This document shows positions 41,863 through 50,606 of a stretch of 64,000 nucleotides of DNA, in pieces; position 1 is the first letter of the stretch, and every line of letters starts with the position of its first letter. The notes beneath the pieces are model-generated. The model had not been told where the DNA came from, did no database searches, and saw only the letters and a program-made list of their open reading frames with translations. A program made the translations under genes and the position numbers. Source of the DNA: an uncultured Lachnospiraceae bacterium (GTDB lineage Bacteria > Bacillota > Clostridia > Lachnospirales > Lachnospiraceae). The stretch covers positions 1-64,000 of the forward strand of contig UQVK01000005.1 of assembly GCA_900544445.1 (NCBI GenBank), given 5' to 3'.

Positions 41863-43551
41863 ATGAGAAGAAAATGGAAAAAGCCGTTGGCGCTCTTCGC
41901 AGCGTTGACAATGGCAGGCTCTCTCCTGGCAGGCTGTGGAAGCAGCTCAGGCGGCGACACGGCTGAAAGCGCTGCTCCCGCGGAAAGCGCGGCACCTGCA
42001 GCAGAAGAGAGTGCGGCAGCAGGAGAAGAAGGAACCACCGCAGCGGCGGAAGAGGTTTCCTATCCTCTTTCTGAGGGCGGCAGCCTTACCTACTGGCTGC
42101 AGCTGAATCCGAACGTATCCGCCAATTTCACCAACCTGGGAGATACAGAGCTTGGTAAGGTATGGCAGGAGAACACCGGTGTTACCATCGAGTTCCAGCA
42201 TCCGGCAAGCGGACAGGAAAACGAGCAGTTCAACCTGATCGTTGCAGACGGCAATCTGCCTGATATTATGGAGTGGCAGTGGCTGAACAGCTATCCCGGC
42301 GGCCCTGAAAAGGCTATCGACGATGGCGTTATCATCGCTCTGAATGATATTATTGATCAGTATTGCCCGAACCTGAAGAAGTATCTGGAAGAGAATCCGG
42401 ATATTGATAAGATGGTAAAAACCGATGAGGGTCATTACTATGCGTTCCCGTTCATCCGCGGCGAAGCCGGACTGTGCTACACTGTCGGCGGCTTCATCCG
42501 TCAGGACTGGCTGGATGAGCTGGGACTGGAAGTGCCTACTACGATTGATGAGTGGCATACCGTCCTGACTGCGTTCAAGGAAGAGAAGGGCGCTGAGGCT
42601 CCTCTGTGCTTTGACTGGACGAACTTCAAAAAATCCAATCCTATCGCCTTTGCGTATGGCGTAGGAACGGCCAACAACAGCAACTTCTTCCTGGATGAGA
42701 ACGGCGAGGTTCAGTTCTATGCTTCTCAGGATAACTACAAGGCTTATCTGCAGACCCTGAATCAGTGGTACAACGAAGGACTCATTGACCGTGATCTTGC
42801 TACTCTGAACGGCGATCAGGTTACTTCCAAGATGACTACCGATAAGGCTGGCGCTTCCGTAGGCTGGGCAGCAAGCCGTATGCAGGTGATGATCACCACC
42901 GCTCAGACCAGCAATCCGGACTACTCTCTGGTACCTACTCCTACTCCTACCCTGAATGCGGGCGAGACTCCCGTTTATGGATTTATGGAGAACCAGTTCC
43001 CGGATGTGGGTGCTGCCATCACTACAAGCTGCGAAAATGTTGAACTGGCTGCAAGATTCCTGGATTATGGCTATTCTGAGGAAGGCCATGACATGTTCAA
43101 CTTCGGTATCGAAGGCGTTTCCTATAACTGGGATGGCGACCATGCGGTTTATACCGAGGAAGTTACCAACAATCCGGATGGATGGCCGCTGGCACAGGCT
43201 CTGGGTAAATACATCCGTGCAAACTACAATGGACCTTTCGTACAGGATATCAACTATCTGGAAGAGTATCTGCAGGTTGATACCGTTAAGGAATGCCCGA
43301 CCGTATGGGCAGTTGATACGGCTGCTGAGCATACCATGCCCAACGTAACTCCTACTCAGGAGGAGTCCGATGAGTTGGCTACGATCCAGAATGAGCTGAA
43401 TACCTACGTTGACGAGATGACCCTGAAGTTCATCTTCGGTACGGAAAGCTTTGATAACTGGGATAGCTACATTCAGACTCTGAACGATCTGGGACTTGAA
43501 AGAGCTCTTGAGATCGAAAGAGGCGCTCTGGAGCGTTACAATGCAAGATAA
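41863..43551 (+). CDS. ABC transporter substrate-binding lipoprotein (LplA/YtcQ-like)
   Basis: A 562-residue solute receptor anchored through lipobox LAGC (Cys25), followed by an Ala/Glu-rich linker to about residue 70. The mature part has the large family-1 receptor fold used for complex oligosaccharides (NLIVADGNLPDIMEW, PFIRGEAGLCYTVGGFIRQDWLDELG). It begins behind AAGGAGG. Two hairpins separate it from the permeases, as expected for a receptor needed in excess. The substrate is probably glycosaminoglycan-derived oligosaccharide (context). Confidence 0.92.
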   Translation: MRRKWKKPLALFAALTMAGSLLAGCGSSSGGDTAESAAPAESAAPAAEESAAAGEEGTTAAAEEVSYPLSEGGSLTYWLQLNPNVSANFTNLGDTELGKVWQENTGVTIEFQHPASGQENEQFNLIVADGNLPDIMEWQWLNSYPGGPEKAIDDGVIIALNDIIDQYCPNLKKYLEENPDIDKMVKTDEGHYYAFPFIRGEAGLCYTVGGFIRQDWLDELGLEVPTTIDEWHTVLTAFKEEKGAEAPLCFDWTNFKKSNPIAFAYGVGTANNSNFFLDENGEVQFYASQDNYKAYLQTLNQWYNEGLIDRDLATLNGDQVTSKMTTDKAGASVGWAASRMQVMITTAQTSNPDYSLVPTPTPTLNAGETPVYGFMENQFPDVGAAITTSCENVELAARFLDYGYSEEGHDMFNFGIEGVSYNWDGDHAVYTEEVTNNPDGWPLAQALGKYIRANYNGPFVQDINYLEEYLQVDTVKECPTVWAVDTAAEHTMPNVTPTQEESDELATIQNELNTYVDEMTLKFIFGTESFDNWDSYIQTLNDLGLERALEIERGALERYNAR

Positions 43552-43619
43552 ACCCATCTGAAGATGGAAGGCGGGTGTCCGGCGAAAAAACAGCGCTGAC
43601 ACCGCAGCCGGAAAGCTGT

Positions 43620-43654
43620 AAGGCCGGGGAACCGGAGACGGTCCCCGGCCTTTT
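43620..43654 (+). terminator. Partial terminator between receptor and permease genes
   Basis: AAGGCCGGGGA and TCCCCGGCCTT form an 11-bp stem ending in TTTT. With the next hairpin it should lower permease expression relative to the receptor. Confidence 0.75.
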
Positions 43655-43680
43655 ATGAAGAGGGGTGTGACGGCTTACCG

Positions 43681-43735
43681 CCTTTGCCATACAGCGGATG
43701 AAACGCGGGGCGTGGCATCCGCTGTGCGGCAAAGG
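43681..43735 (+). repeat. Second intercistronic hairpin before the permeases
   Basis: CCTTTGCC/GGCAAAGG and ACAGCGGATG/CATCCGCTGT form a long two-part stem with no T-run. It may protect the receptor message 3' end. Confidence 0.65.
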
Positions 43736-43773
43736 GAAGGAGCCGCCGGCTGCTGAAAGAGAGGATTGAAGCG

Positions 43774-44694
43774 ATGAAGGGTAATTCATTTCGAGTAAGG
43801 GTACGGAAGGATTTCAGAAGAAACTGGTCCCTGTATCTTCTGGTGCTCCCGGTGCTCATTTTTTATGCTTTATTCATGTATAAGCCCATGTATGGGGCGA
43901 TTATTGCATTTATGGACTATAAGCCCGCAAAGGGGATTGCGGGAAGCGAATGGGTCGGACTGGAGAACTTCATCCGGTTCTTTACCGGCCCGTATTTCGG
44001 AAGGCTTCTGAGAAACACGCTGCTGCTTTCCGTTTACAACATCATCTGGGGATTCCCGGCTCCGATCATTCTGGCTTTACTTCTGAATGAAGTGAAGAAC
44101 AAGGCGTTTAAGAGAACCGCTCAGACCATCACCTATCTGCCGCACTTCATTTCCCTGGTGGTTGCCTGCGGTATGATCAGCGATTTCTGTCTGACCACAG
44201 GACTGTTTAACGACATTATCACCTTTTTCGGAGGAGAAGCCCAGCCGCTTCTGCAGAATCCGGCATATTTCCGTACGATCTATGTCGCCTCCGGAATCTG
44301 GCAGGAGGTAGGCTGGGGATCCATCATCTATCTGTCTGCCCTGTCCAGCGTAGACAGCCAGCTGTATGAGGCGGCTGCCATCGACGGCGCAAACCGCTGG
44401 AAACAGACGCTGCATGTCACGCTGCCCGGCATCATGCCCACCATCATCATCATGCTGATCCTGCGTATGGGATCCCTGATGAGCATGGGCTATGAGAAGA
44501 CGATCCTGCTGTATAATCCCTCCACCTATGATACGGCGGATATCATTTCTTCCTATGTATACCGTTCCGGACTGATTCAACAGGACTGGAGTTATTCCAC
44601 GGCAATCGACCTGTTCAATTCTGTTATTAACTGTATCCTGCTTGTTGTGACGAACCAGATCAGCAAACGGACGACAGAGAGCAGTCTGTGGTAA
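43774..44694 (+). CDS. ABC sugar permease (LplB family)
   Basis: A 306-residue inner-membrane permease with six helices. The N-terminal FRRNWSLYLLVLPVLIFYALFMYKPMYG pattern and the EAAAIDGANRWKQ EAA loop that contacts the ATPase identify the LplB group. It is the first of two permeases that pair with the 41863 receptor. No ATPase gene is in the operon; such importers normally borrow a shared MsmX-type ATPase encoded elsewhere. Confidence 0.93.
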   Translation: MKGNSFRVRVRKDFRRNWSLYLLVLPVLIFYALFMYKPMYGAIIAFMDYKPAKGIAGSEWVGLENFIRFFTGPYFGRLLRNTLLLSVYNIIWGFPAPIILALLLNEVKNKAFKRTAQTITYLPHFISLVVACGMISDFCLTTGLFNDIITFFGGEAQPLLQNPAYFRTIYVASGIWQEVGWGSIIYLSALSSVDSQLYEAAAIDGANRWKQTLHVTLPGIMPTIIIMLILRMGSLMSMGYEKTILLYNPSTYDTADIISSYVYRSGLIQQDWSYSTAIDLFNSVINCILLVVTNQISKRTTESSLW

Positions 44695-44706
44695 GGAGGT
44701 TATGTC

Positions 44707-45585
44707 ATGAAGGTTAAGATTTCAAGAGGAGAGAAAATCTTCCGTGTATTTAATTACATATTTCTGACGCTGGTCGTCCTGATCTGCCTGTATCCCATGT
44801 GGCATGTTATGATGGGCTCAGTCAGCGACGGAAGCAGGCTGATTTCCCACAGAGGCGTGTTGCTTGCCCCTCTGGGCTTCAGCTGGGATGCCTATATCAG
44901 AGTGTTCAATAACCCCAATATCCTTTCCGGCTACATGAATACCCTGTTCATCCTGATCATCGGCATTATTCTGGATCTGATCATGACCTCCCTGGCGGCG
45001 TACTTTTTCTCCAGAAGAGGAGTTATGCTTAAGAAGCCGCTGATGCTCCTTGTTTTGTTCACCATGTTCTTCTCAGGCGGTATGATTCCTTTTTACCTGA
45101 ACCTGAGAGACCTGCATCTGACCAATTCCCTGTGGGGCATTATCATTCCTTTCATGATCAGCACCTATAACATGATCATCTTAAGAACCTCTTTTGAGGC
45201 GATTCCGGAGAGCCTGACGGAGGCGGCCAAGATCGACGGGGCCGGACATATCACGATTCTGGTCCGCATCGTACTTCCGCTGTCCAAGGCAATTCTTGCA
45301 GTAATGGTTTTGTATTACGGCGTGTCCATCTGGAACGGATGGTTCTGGGCTTCCGCAATTCTGCGTGACAGAGACAAATATCCGCTGCAGCTGATCCTCA
45401 GAGAGATCCTGCTTTCCAACGATTCACAGGCCATGTCCAGCGGAGCGGGCGGTGATGCCGAAGCGCTTTCCCAGACGATCAAATACGCGACGATCATGGT
45501 GGCTACGGTCCCGATCCTGTGCGTATATCCTTTCCTGCAGAAGTATTTTGCGACCGGCGTTATGATCGGCGCAGTAAAGGAGTAA
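44707..45585 (+). CDS. ABC sugar permease (YtcP family)
   Basis: A 292-residue six-helix permease that forms the heterodimer with the gene 12 nt upstream. The family start RVFNYIFLTLVVLICLYPMWHV and the EAAKIDGAGHITI EAA loop (with the following helix pair LPLSKAILAVMVLYYGVSIWNGW) are clear. It ends KYFATGVMIGAVKE as usual. Import of oligosaccharides is inferred from the locus. Confidence 0.93.
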   Translation: MKVKISRGEKIFRVFNYIFLTLVVLICLYPMWHVMMGSVSDGSRLISHRGVLLAPLGFSWDAYIRVFNNPNILSGYMNTLFILIIGIILDLIMTSLAAYFFSRRGVMLKKPLMLLVLFTMFFSGGMIPFYLNLRDLHLTNSLWGIIIPFMISTYNMIILRTSFEAIPESLTEAAKIDGAGHITILVRIVLPLSKAILAVMVLYYGVSIWNGWFWASAILRDRDKYPLQLILREILLSNDSQAMSSGAGGDAEALSQTIKYATIMVATVPILCVYPFLQKYFATGVMIGAVKE

Positions 45586-45595
45586 TCATACAGTG

Positions 45596-47593
45596 ATGAA
45601 AGAAAACAGAACGGACGTATCCGGATTCGGTTCGTCCAAGGATTCAACACTGCTGACTGTGGGCCCGGTTTCCGGGCTCACGGTCAGTCTGTGTGAAAAG
45701 ACACTTCAGATTCGCATTGCGGCAGGGGAGACAGAATGGAATACGGAGAGTTCTGTCCGGCCGGTCATCGTGACAGCGCAGGAAGAACTGGATTTTTCCA
45801 GATGGAAAAAAATCTGCCATGAAACGGTGAAAACCGGATACGGAAGGGGAATACGTTCCAGTTACCGGGCGCTTGACGGGAAAGAGGATTCCTATGCCTT
45901 TGATACGTTCTGCTGGATCGAAGAAACCGGAGAGGAACCGGAAGAAAGATGCCTGGGAAAGGTACATTTTGAATGGATTCCCATCTGCGAGAAGGGGCTT
46001 TCCGTAAAAGAAGTCCGCTGGCCGGTTCCCATGGCGTTTTCTCAGGACACAGCCGGTGAAAAATGGTATACGCTGATCAATGAGGGGCAGGGACTGCTTC
46101 TCCCCAACAGCTGGGGAAATCCGGTGAACGCTCTGAGTTTTCGAGGCCAGTTTCTGACGGCCGGGGGCTATATGCCCTGGTTCGGCCAGGTAAAGCAGGA
46201 ACAAGGCTATATCGCCATTGCGGATACGCCCTGGAATGCAGGAGCTTATGTGGATCATCCGGCAGGGGGACCGTACACCCATATCGGCATCTGGTGGGAA
46301 CCGAGCCTGGGGAAAATGGATTACAGAAGAAGCGCTACGTATGTGTTCCTGAATGACTGCGATCACAATGATCTTTGCAGAATTTACCGCATTTATGCGA
46401 AGCAGACCGGAAAGCTGGTCACATTGAAGGAAAAAGCGGCCAGAGTCCCTTCTGTTGAGAAGCTTTATGGCTGTGCCTTCGTCCATTGCGGAATCAAGAC
46501 CAACGTGCATCCGCTCTCTGATTTTTATGATAAGGAACAGCCGGAGAAGAATAACCATGTTACCCCCTTCGTAAAAAGAGCGCGGCTGATTTCGGATATT
46601 AAAAAGCGGGGAGTGGAGAAGCTTTACCTGCACCTGGACGGATGGGCGGAGCCCGGTTATGACAATAAACATCCGGATTACCTGCCCGCCTGTGTGGAAG
46701 CCGGAGGCTGGGAAGGAATGAAGCAGCTGGTTGACACGGTGCATGACTGCGGTTACCTGTTCGGCATTCATGATCAGTACCGGGATTACTATCTGAATGC
46801 AGAGAGCTTTGACGAAGAGGAAGCGGTGCGGCTTGCGGACGGCAGCATGCCTCAGCACAGCCGTTGGGCGGGCGGCCCCCAGTCCTATCTGTGCGCCACG
46901 AGAGCACCTTACTACGTGAAGCGGAATTTCCACGAGATCCTGTCCCACGGAATCGAAATGGACGGCGCGTACCTGGATGTATTTACCTGCAATGAAGGAG
47001 ATGAATGCTCTAATCCCATGCACCGGATGACCCGGAGGGAATGTTACGAATACAGGAAGCAGTGTTTTGACTGGCTTCTGTCAAAAGGCATTCTTCCCAG
47101 TTCTGAGGAGGTATCTGACTGGAGTATGCAGAGCCTTGTATTCTGTCACTATGCGCCCTATCATTTCATGCTGCAGGCGCCCGGAACCCCCAGAAGCGGA
47201 ATTCCGGTGCCGTTGTTCAACCTGGTTTATCATGACTGTGTGGTGGAGCCATGGATGATGGATATTCTGGAATATGAAAAGCCGGATGGAACGAAGTGCC
47301 GGGAGGATCTGATGCTTTATGCGCTTCTGAACGCGGGAGCGCCCTATCTGGTACGTGACGGCGCATATGAGAATACGGACGGCTCCTTTGCAGGCTGCGG
47401 AGATCTTGGACCGGAGGAAACGGCGGAGCGCTGCCGCATTGTGGCAAAGCTTCATGAACGTGTGGCAGACTGCCCCATGTTACGTCATGAGCTGCTGGAT
47501 GAGGAAGGAAAACGTCAGCGTACTGTCTTTTCTGACGGTACGGCTGTGACCATCGATCTGGAAAACAACTCTTATCAGATCGAGAGCATCTGA
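45596..47593 (+). CDS. Putative glycoside hydrolase (DUF5696-like)
   Basis: A 665-residue cytoplasmic protein with an N-terminal beta-rich domain (residues about 1-270) and a TIM-barrel-like region with LYLHLDGWAEPGYDNKHPDYLP, GYLFGIHDQYRDYY and MDGAYLDVF. These resemble DUF5696 proteins, which are distantly related to clan GH-D/GH101-type hydrolases. The acidic residues in LHLDGW and YLDVF are candidate catalytic residues (inference). It follows the permeases by 10 nt, so it is an operon enzyme for the imported sugar. The linkage it cleaves is unknown. Confidence 0.6.
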   Translation: MKENRTDVSGFGSSKDSTLLTVGPVSGLTVSLCEKTLQIRIAAGETEWNTESSVRPVIVTAQEELDFSRWKKICHETVKTGYGRGIRSSYRALDGKEDSYAFDTFCWIEETGEEPEERCLGKVHFEWIPICEKGLSVKEVRWPVPMAFSQDTAGEKWYTLINEGQGLLLPNSWGNPVNALSFRGQFLTAGGYMPWFGQVKQEQGYIAIADTPWNAGAYVDHPAGGPYTHIGIWWEPSLGKMDYRRSATYVFLNDCDHNDLCRIYRIYAKQTGKLVTLKEKAARVPSVEKLYGCAFVHCGIKTNVHPLSDFYDKEQPEKNNHVTPFVKRARLISDIKKRGVEKLYLHLDGWAEPGYDNKHPDYLPACVEAGGWEGMKQLVDTVHDCGYLFGIHDQYRDYYLNAESFDEEEAVRLADGSMPQHSRWAGGPQSYLCATRAPYYVKRNFHEILSHGIEMDGAYLDVFTCNEGDECSNPMHRMTRRECYEYRKQCFDWLLSKGILPSSEEVSDWSMQSLVFCHYAPYHFMLQAPGTPRSGIPVPLFNLVYHDCVVEPWMMDILEYEKPDGTKCREDLMLYALLNAGAPYLVRDGAYENTDGSFAGCGDLGPEETAERCRIVAKLHERVADCPMLRHELLDEEGKRQRTVFSDGTAVTIDLENNSYQIESI

Positions 47594-47634
47594 TCCTGTA
47601 AATTCTGTATTAAAATCATACATTTATAAAAAAT

Positions 47635-47670
47635 GGCCGGTCGCCGGAGGGAAAACCCCTGCCGGCGGCC
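47635..47670 (+). repeat. Intercistronic GC-rich hairpin
   Basis: CGCCGG and CCGGCG with outer GGCC/GGCC pairs, no T-run. Probably an mRNA structure between the hydrolase and PHP genes. Confidence 0.5.
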
Positions 47671-47737
47671 CGATTTATATGTAAAGATCAGAGTGAAAGA
47701 AATTTCGGATTTGTGACGCATTGGAATGGAGGGAAAA

Positions 47738-48715
47738 ATGAAAACCATGGAACTGCTGCCGAAGGGAGTCACTTACTATAAGGCAAATCTTCACTGCCAC
47801 ACCGTATTTTCCGACGGGAAAATGACGCCGGAGGAGGTAAAGAAGCATTATCAGGAAAAAGGCTATCAGGTGCTCGCCATTACGGATCACGACCATTATG
47901 GTGATCACAGACAGCTGTGTGATGAGAATTTTGTCGCCATCGCTGCGCTGGAAACGGACATGAACCAGGCAGGAGATATGCTCTGGAACTACCGCCGTAC
48001 CTGGCACATGAACTGGTATGATACCTGCCCGGATCAGGATAAGGAGATCAAGGAAGCTCTCGGGCGGCCGGAGGTGCCTTATGAGGACATGGACGCGGTG
48101 AACGCCTATGTGAAAAAGATGACGAAGCTGGGCTTTCTCGGCTGCTACAATCATCCTTACTGGTCCCTGCAGACCTGTGACGAGTATACGAAGCTGAAGG
48201 GAATGTGGGGCATGGAAATCTATAACCACGGCTGTGAGATGGACGGCCTGTACGGCTACCATCCCCAGGCCTACGATGAGATGCTCAGAAGCGGCCAGAA
48301 GCTTTTCTGCGTATCTACAGACGACAATCACAACAGCATGGCCATCGACGGCGGTCTGTATGACTCCTTCGGCGGATATATCATGATCGGCGCACAGAGC
48401 CTTACCTATGACGGAATCATCGACGCGCTGAAGAAGGGAAGCTTTTACAGCTGCTGCGTGCCGGACGGACAGGGCGAGGCTCCGGAGATTCTGGAATTCA
48501 CCCGCACGGGCAGCCATGTGCATGTGAAATGTACGCCTGCGGATAAGATTTTCCTGAAGACCATGGGAAGAAACTGCCACAGGGCATCGGCCAGGCCGGG
48601 AGAGACCATCACAGAGGCGGACTTTACGCTGAACGGGGAAGAGGTCTATATCCGCGTGGAGATCACGGACGGAAAGGGAAGACATACCGTTTCCAATGCG
48701 TATTTTCTGGACTGA
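47738..48715 (+). CDS. PHP-domain phosphoesterase
   Basis: A 325-residue metal-dependent phosphoesterase-type protein of the polymerase-and-histidinol-phosphatase superfamily. Metal motifs are NLHCHTVFSDG (His19, His21, Asp26), ITDHDHYG, ALETDM, CYNHPYW and the C-terminal VSTDDNHN. A small beta domain follows (residues about 240-325). ATG 47738 is chosen behind GGAGGG. It ends the glycan operon, suggesting hydrolysis of a phosphorylated or otherwise modified sugar intermediate, though the substrate is unproven. Confidence 0.85.
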   Translation: MKTMELLPKGVTYYKANLHCHTVFSDGKMTPEEVKKHYQEKGYQVLAITDHDHYGDHRQLCDENFVAIAALETDMNQAGDMLWNYRRTWHMNWYDTCPDQDKEIKEALGRPEVPYEDMDAVNAYVKKMTKLGFLGCYNHPYWSLQTCDEYTKLKGMWGMEIYNHGCEMDGLYGYHPQAYDEMLRSGQKLFCVSTDDNHNSMAIDGGLYDSFGGYIMIGAQSLTYDGIIDALKKGSFYSCCVPDGQGEAPEILEFTRTGSHVHVKCTPADKIFLKTMGRNCHRASARPGETITEADFTLNGEEVYIRVEITDGKGRHTVSNAYFLD

Positions 48716-48747
48716 GGGCTGTGCGAATGCTGTTTCTGTATGGGGAG

Positions 48748-48788
48748 AAAATGGTGAATCACGCCGGAAAATGGTTCGCCATTTTTTC
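48748..48788 (+). terminator. Terminator after the PHP gene
   Basis: AAATGGTGAA and TTCGCCATTT with a 16-nt loop, followed by TTTTC. Confidence 0.7.
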
Positions 48789-48821
48789 TGACATGACGAT
48801 GCTGCCATAGGGAGAAAACTT

Positions 48822-50606
48822 ATGAAGGGGAAAAAGAGAGCTCTTTCTGCAATGCTGAAGGAGGGTGGCAGGCCGGAACTGGCCGCTGCTCTCCTTTTCG
48901 CGCAGGTTCTGTGTACGGTGCGGGATGTGGCCTGCCTGGTCACCCTGGTCGACGCCACGGATTGTCTTCTGTACGGCGGAGAAAATCTGACTGCTGCGCT
49001 GGTCTGGATGGCTGCGGCCATGTTTGCGGGGACTCCTGTTTCCATGCTCATGAAATATCTGTCGGGACGTTATCGGATTCAGCTTCAATGTGCGCTGACG
49101 GAGAAACTGTCCGGAAGGCTGGAAGAAACAGAGTTGTCCTGGCTGGAGGAACAGTCCGGCGCAAGACTTTTGTCTATCTGTACGGCAGATCTGAATACCT
49201 GTATCAGATGGGCAACCTGGAATCTCCCGGAACTTGTACGGGTTGGAACCTATACGGTAGCGGTAATCATCTACTGTATGGGACAGAGCCTGATCCTGAC
49301 GCTTTGTTTTATTCCGGTGATCATTGCCGTGATGCCTCTCGTTTCCCTGATTTCCAGACCGCTCAAGGAGATTACAGACCGACAGAGAGAATCGGCGGCT
49401 GAATCGTTGAAAAAAGTGCAGGAGACACTTCGGGCTCCGGAATTTGTTAAGGCATATGGGCTGGAGGAGAAAATGGACAGCCGCATGGATCAGGCGCTTG
49501 CTGAACGGCGCAGGCAGGAAGAGGCAAGTGCCGTGTTGGTGGGGCTGATTGATGGGTTGATCTATTTTGCAAGCTATCTGCCGGGATTGATTGCAGTAGG
49601 GGCTGGTGCCATTTTCATGCTCCGGGGAGAACTGACAGCCGGATTCCTGGTGGGTTTCGTGCAGACCGCCGTACAGAGGTTCGGAGGGCTTGTGCCACAG
49701 CTTGGCGGAATTGTCACGGGAACCAGGCAGGCGTCCGCGTCTGCAGAACTCCTGATGGAGATATTGGATGCGCCTGTCCCGAAGGCAGGAAAAGAAGGAA
49801 ATCCGGAAGATGAACAGGTGATCAGGATAAAGAAAGTTTCCTTTGCCTATCCCGGTGGAGAAAAGGTCCTGAAGGAAGTGTCGCTTACCGTAAAGCGCGG
49901 GGAGTTTGTGGCGCTGGTGGGAGAGAGCGGCTGTGGAAAAAGTACGTTGCTGAAGCTTCTGATGGGCGTTTATCCGGAGTATGATGGTGAATTTCTGGTG
50001 GAAGGGCTTCAGGTGCGGGAATGGGATAAGCAGGCCCTTCGTGGAAGGATTTCTCCCGTGTTTCAACAACCTTTTCTTTTTCCGATGACCATCGGAGAAA
50101 ATTTGGGCGTAGCGCCGGAAGATATGGACACAGCAAAATATACTGTGGAAAAAGAAGAAATAAATGATATAACGGAAAAAGCCTGGCAGGCGTTGTCTCG
50201 TGCGGAGCTTGCAGATTTTGTAAGGGAGCTCCCCGACGGGCTGGATACAAATGTGAGTGAGCAGGGAGCGAGCCTTTCAGGCGGACAGAACCAGCGTATG
50301 ACCATAGCGCGGGCCTTTTTTAAGGATGCGCCTCTGATTGTGATGGATGAGCCGACCAGCGCATTGGATTCAGTGACGGAAAGCGGCCTGCAGCGTGCAT
50401 TTGAACGGCTGCGGAATGGGAAAACGGCGGTGGTGGTTGCGCACAGGCTTTCTACAATCCAGAATGCGGATAGAATCTATGTGATGGAAAAAGGAAGAAT
50501 CGTCCAGCAGGGAGTACATCAGGAGCTGATTGCGCGAGAGGGCGCATACAGGAAGCTTTATGAGAGCCAGCTTACACCAAAGGCGGAAAGGAGGGGAGAG
50601 GAATGA
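48822..50606 (+). CDS. ABC exporter half-transporter 1 (ABCB type)
   Basis: A 594-residue fusion of a six-helix exporter membrane domain (residues 1-310) with an ATPase domain. ATPase motifs: Walker A GESGCGKST (about residue 367), signature LSGGQNQRMTIARAF, Walker B LIVMDEPTSALD with catalytic Glu, and the VVAHRLST H-loop. It overlaps the next gene by 4 bp, so the two form a heterodimer. Possible cargo includes peptides, lipids or drugs; the adjacent glycan genes give no clear clue. Confidence 0.9.
   Translation: MKGKKRALSAMLKEGGRPELAAALLFAQVLCTVRDVACLVTLVDATDCLLYGGENLTAALVWMAAAMFAGTPVSMLMKYLSGRYRIQLQCALTEKLSGRLEETELSWLEEQSGARLLSICTADLNTCIRWATWNLPELVRVGTYTVAVIIYCMGQSLILTLCFIPVIIAVMPLVSLISRPLKEITDRQRESAAESLKKVQETLRAPEFVKAYGLEEKMDSRMDQALAERRRQEEASAVLVGLIDGLIYFASYLPGLIAVGAGAIFMLRGELTAGFLVGFVQTAVQRFGGLVPQLGGIVTGTRQASASAELLMEILDAPVPKAGKEGNPEDEQVIRIKKVSFAYPGGEKVLKEVSLTVKRGEFVALVGESGCGKSTLLKLLMGVYPEYDGEFLVEGLQVREWDKQALRGRISPVFQQPFLFPMTIGENLGVAPEDMDTAKYTVEKEEINDITEKAWQALSRAELADFVRELPDGLDTNVSEQGASLSGGQNQRMTIARAFFKDAPLIVMDEPTSALDSVTESGLQRAFERLRNGKTAVVVAHRLSTIQNADRIYVMEKGRIVQQGVHQELIAREGAYRKLYESQLTPKAERRGEE

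Noticed and set aside
43774..45585. ATPase subunit expected with the ABC importer
   Set aside because: No nucleotide-binding gene is in the operon. The exporter ATPases at 48822-52405 are fused to their own membrane domains and cannot serve these permeases.
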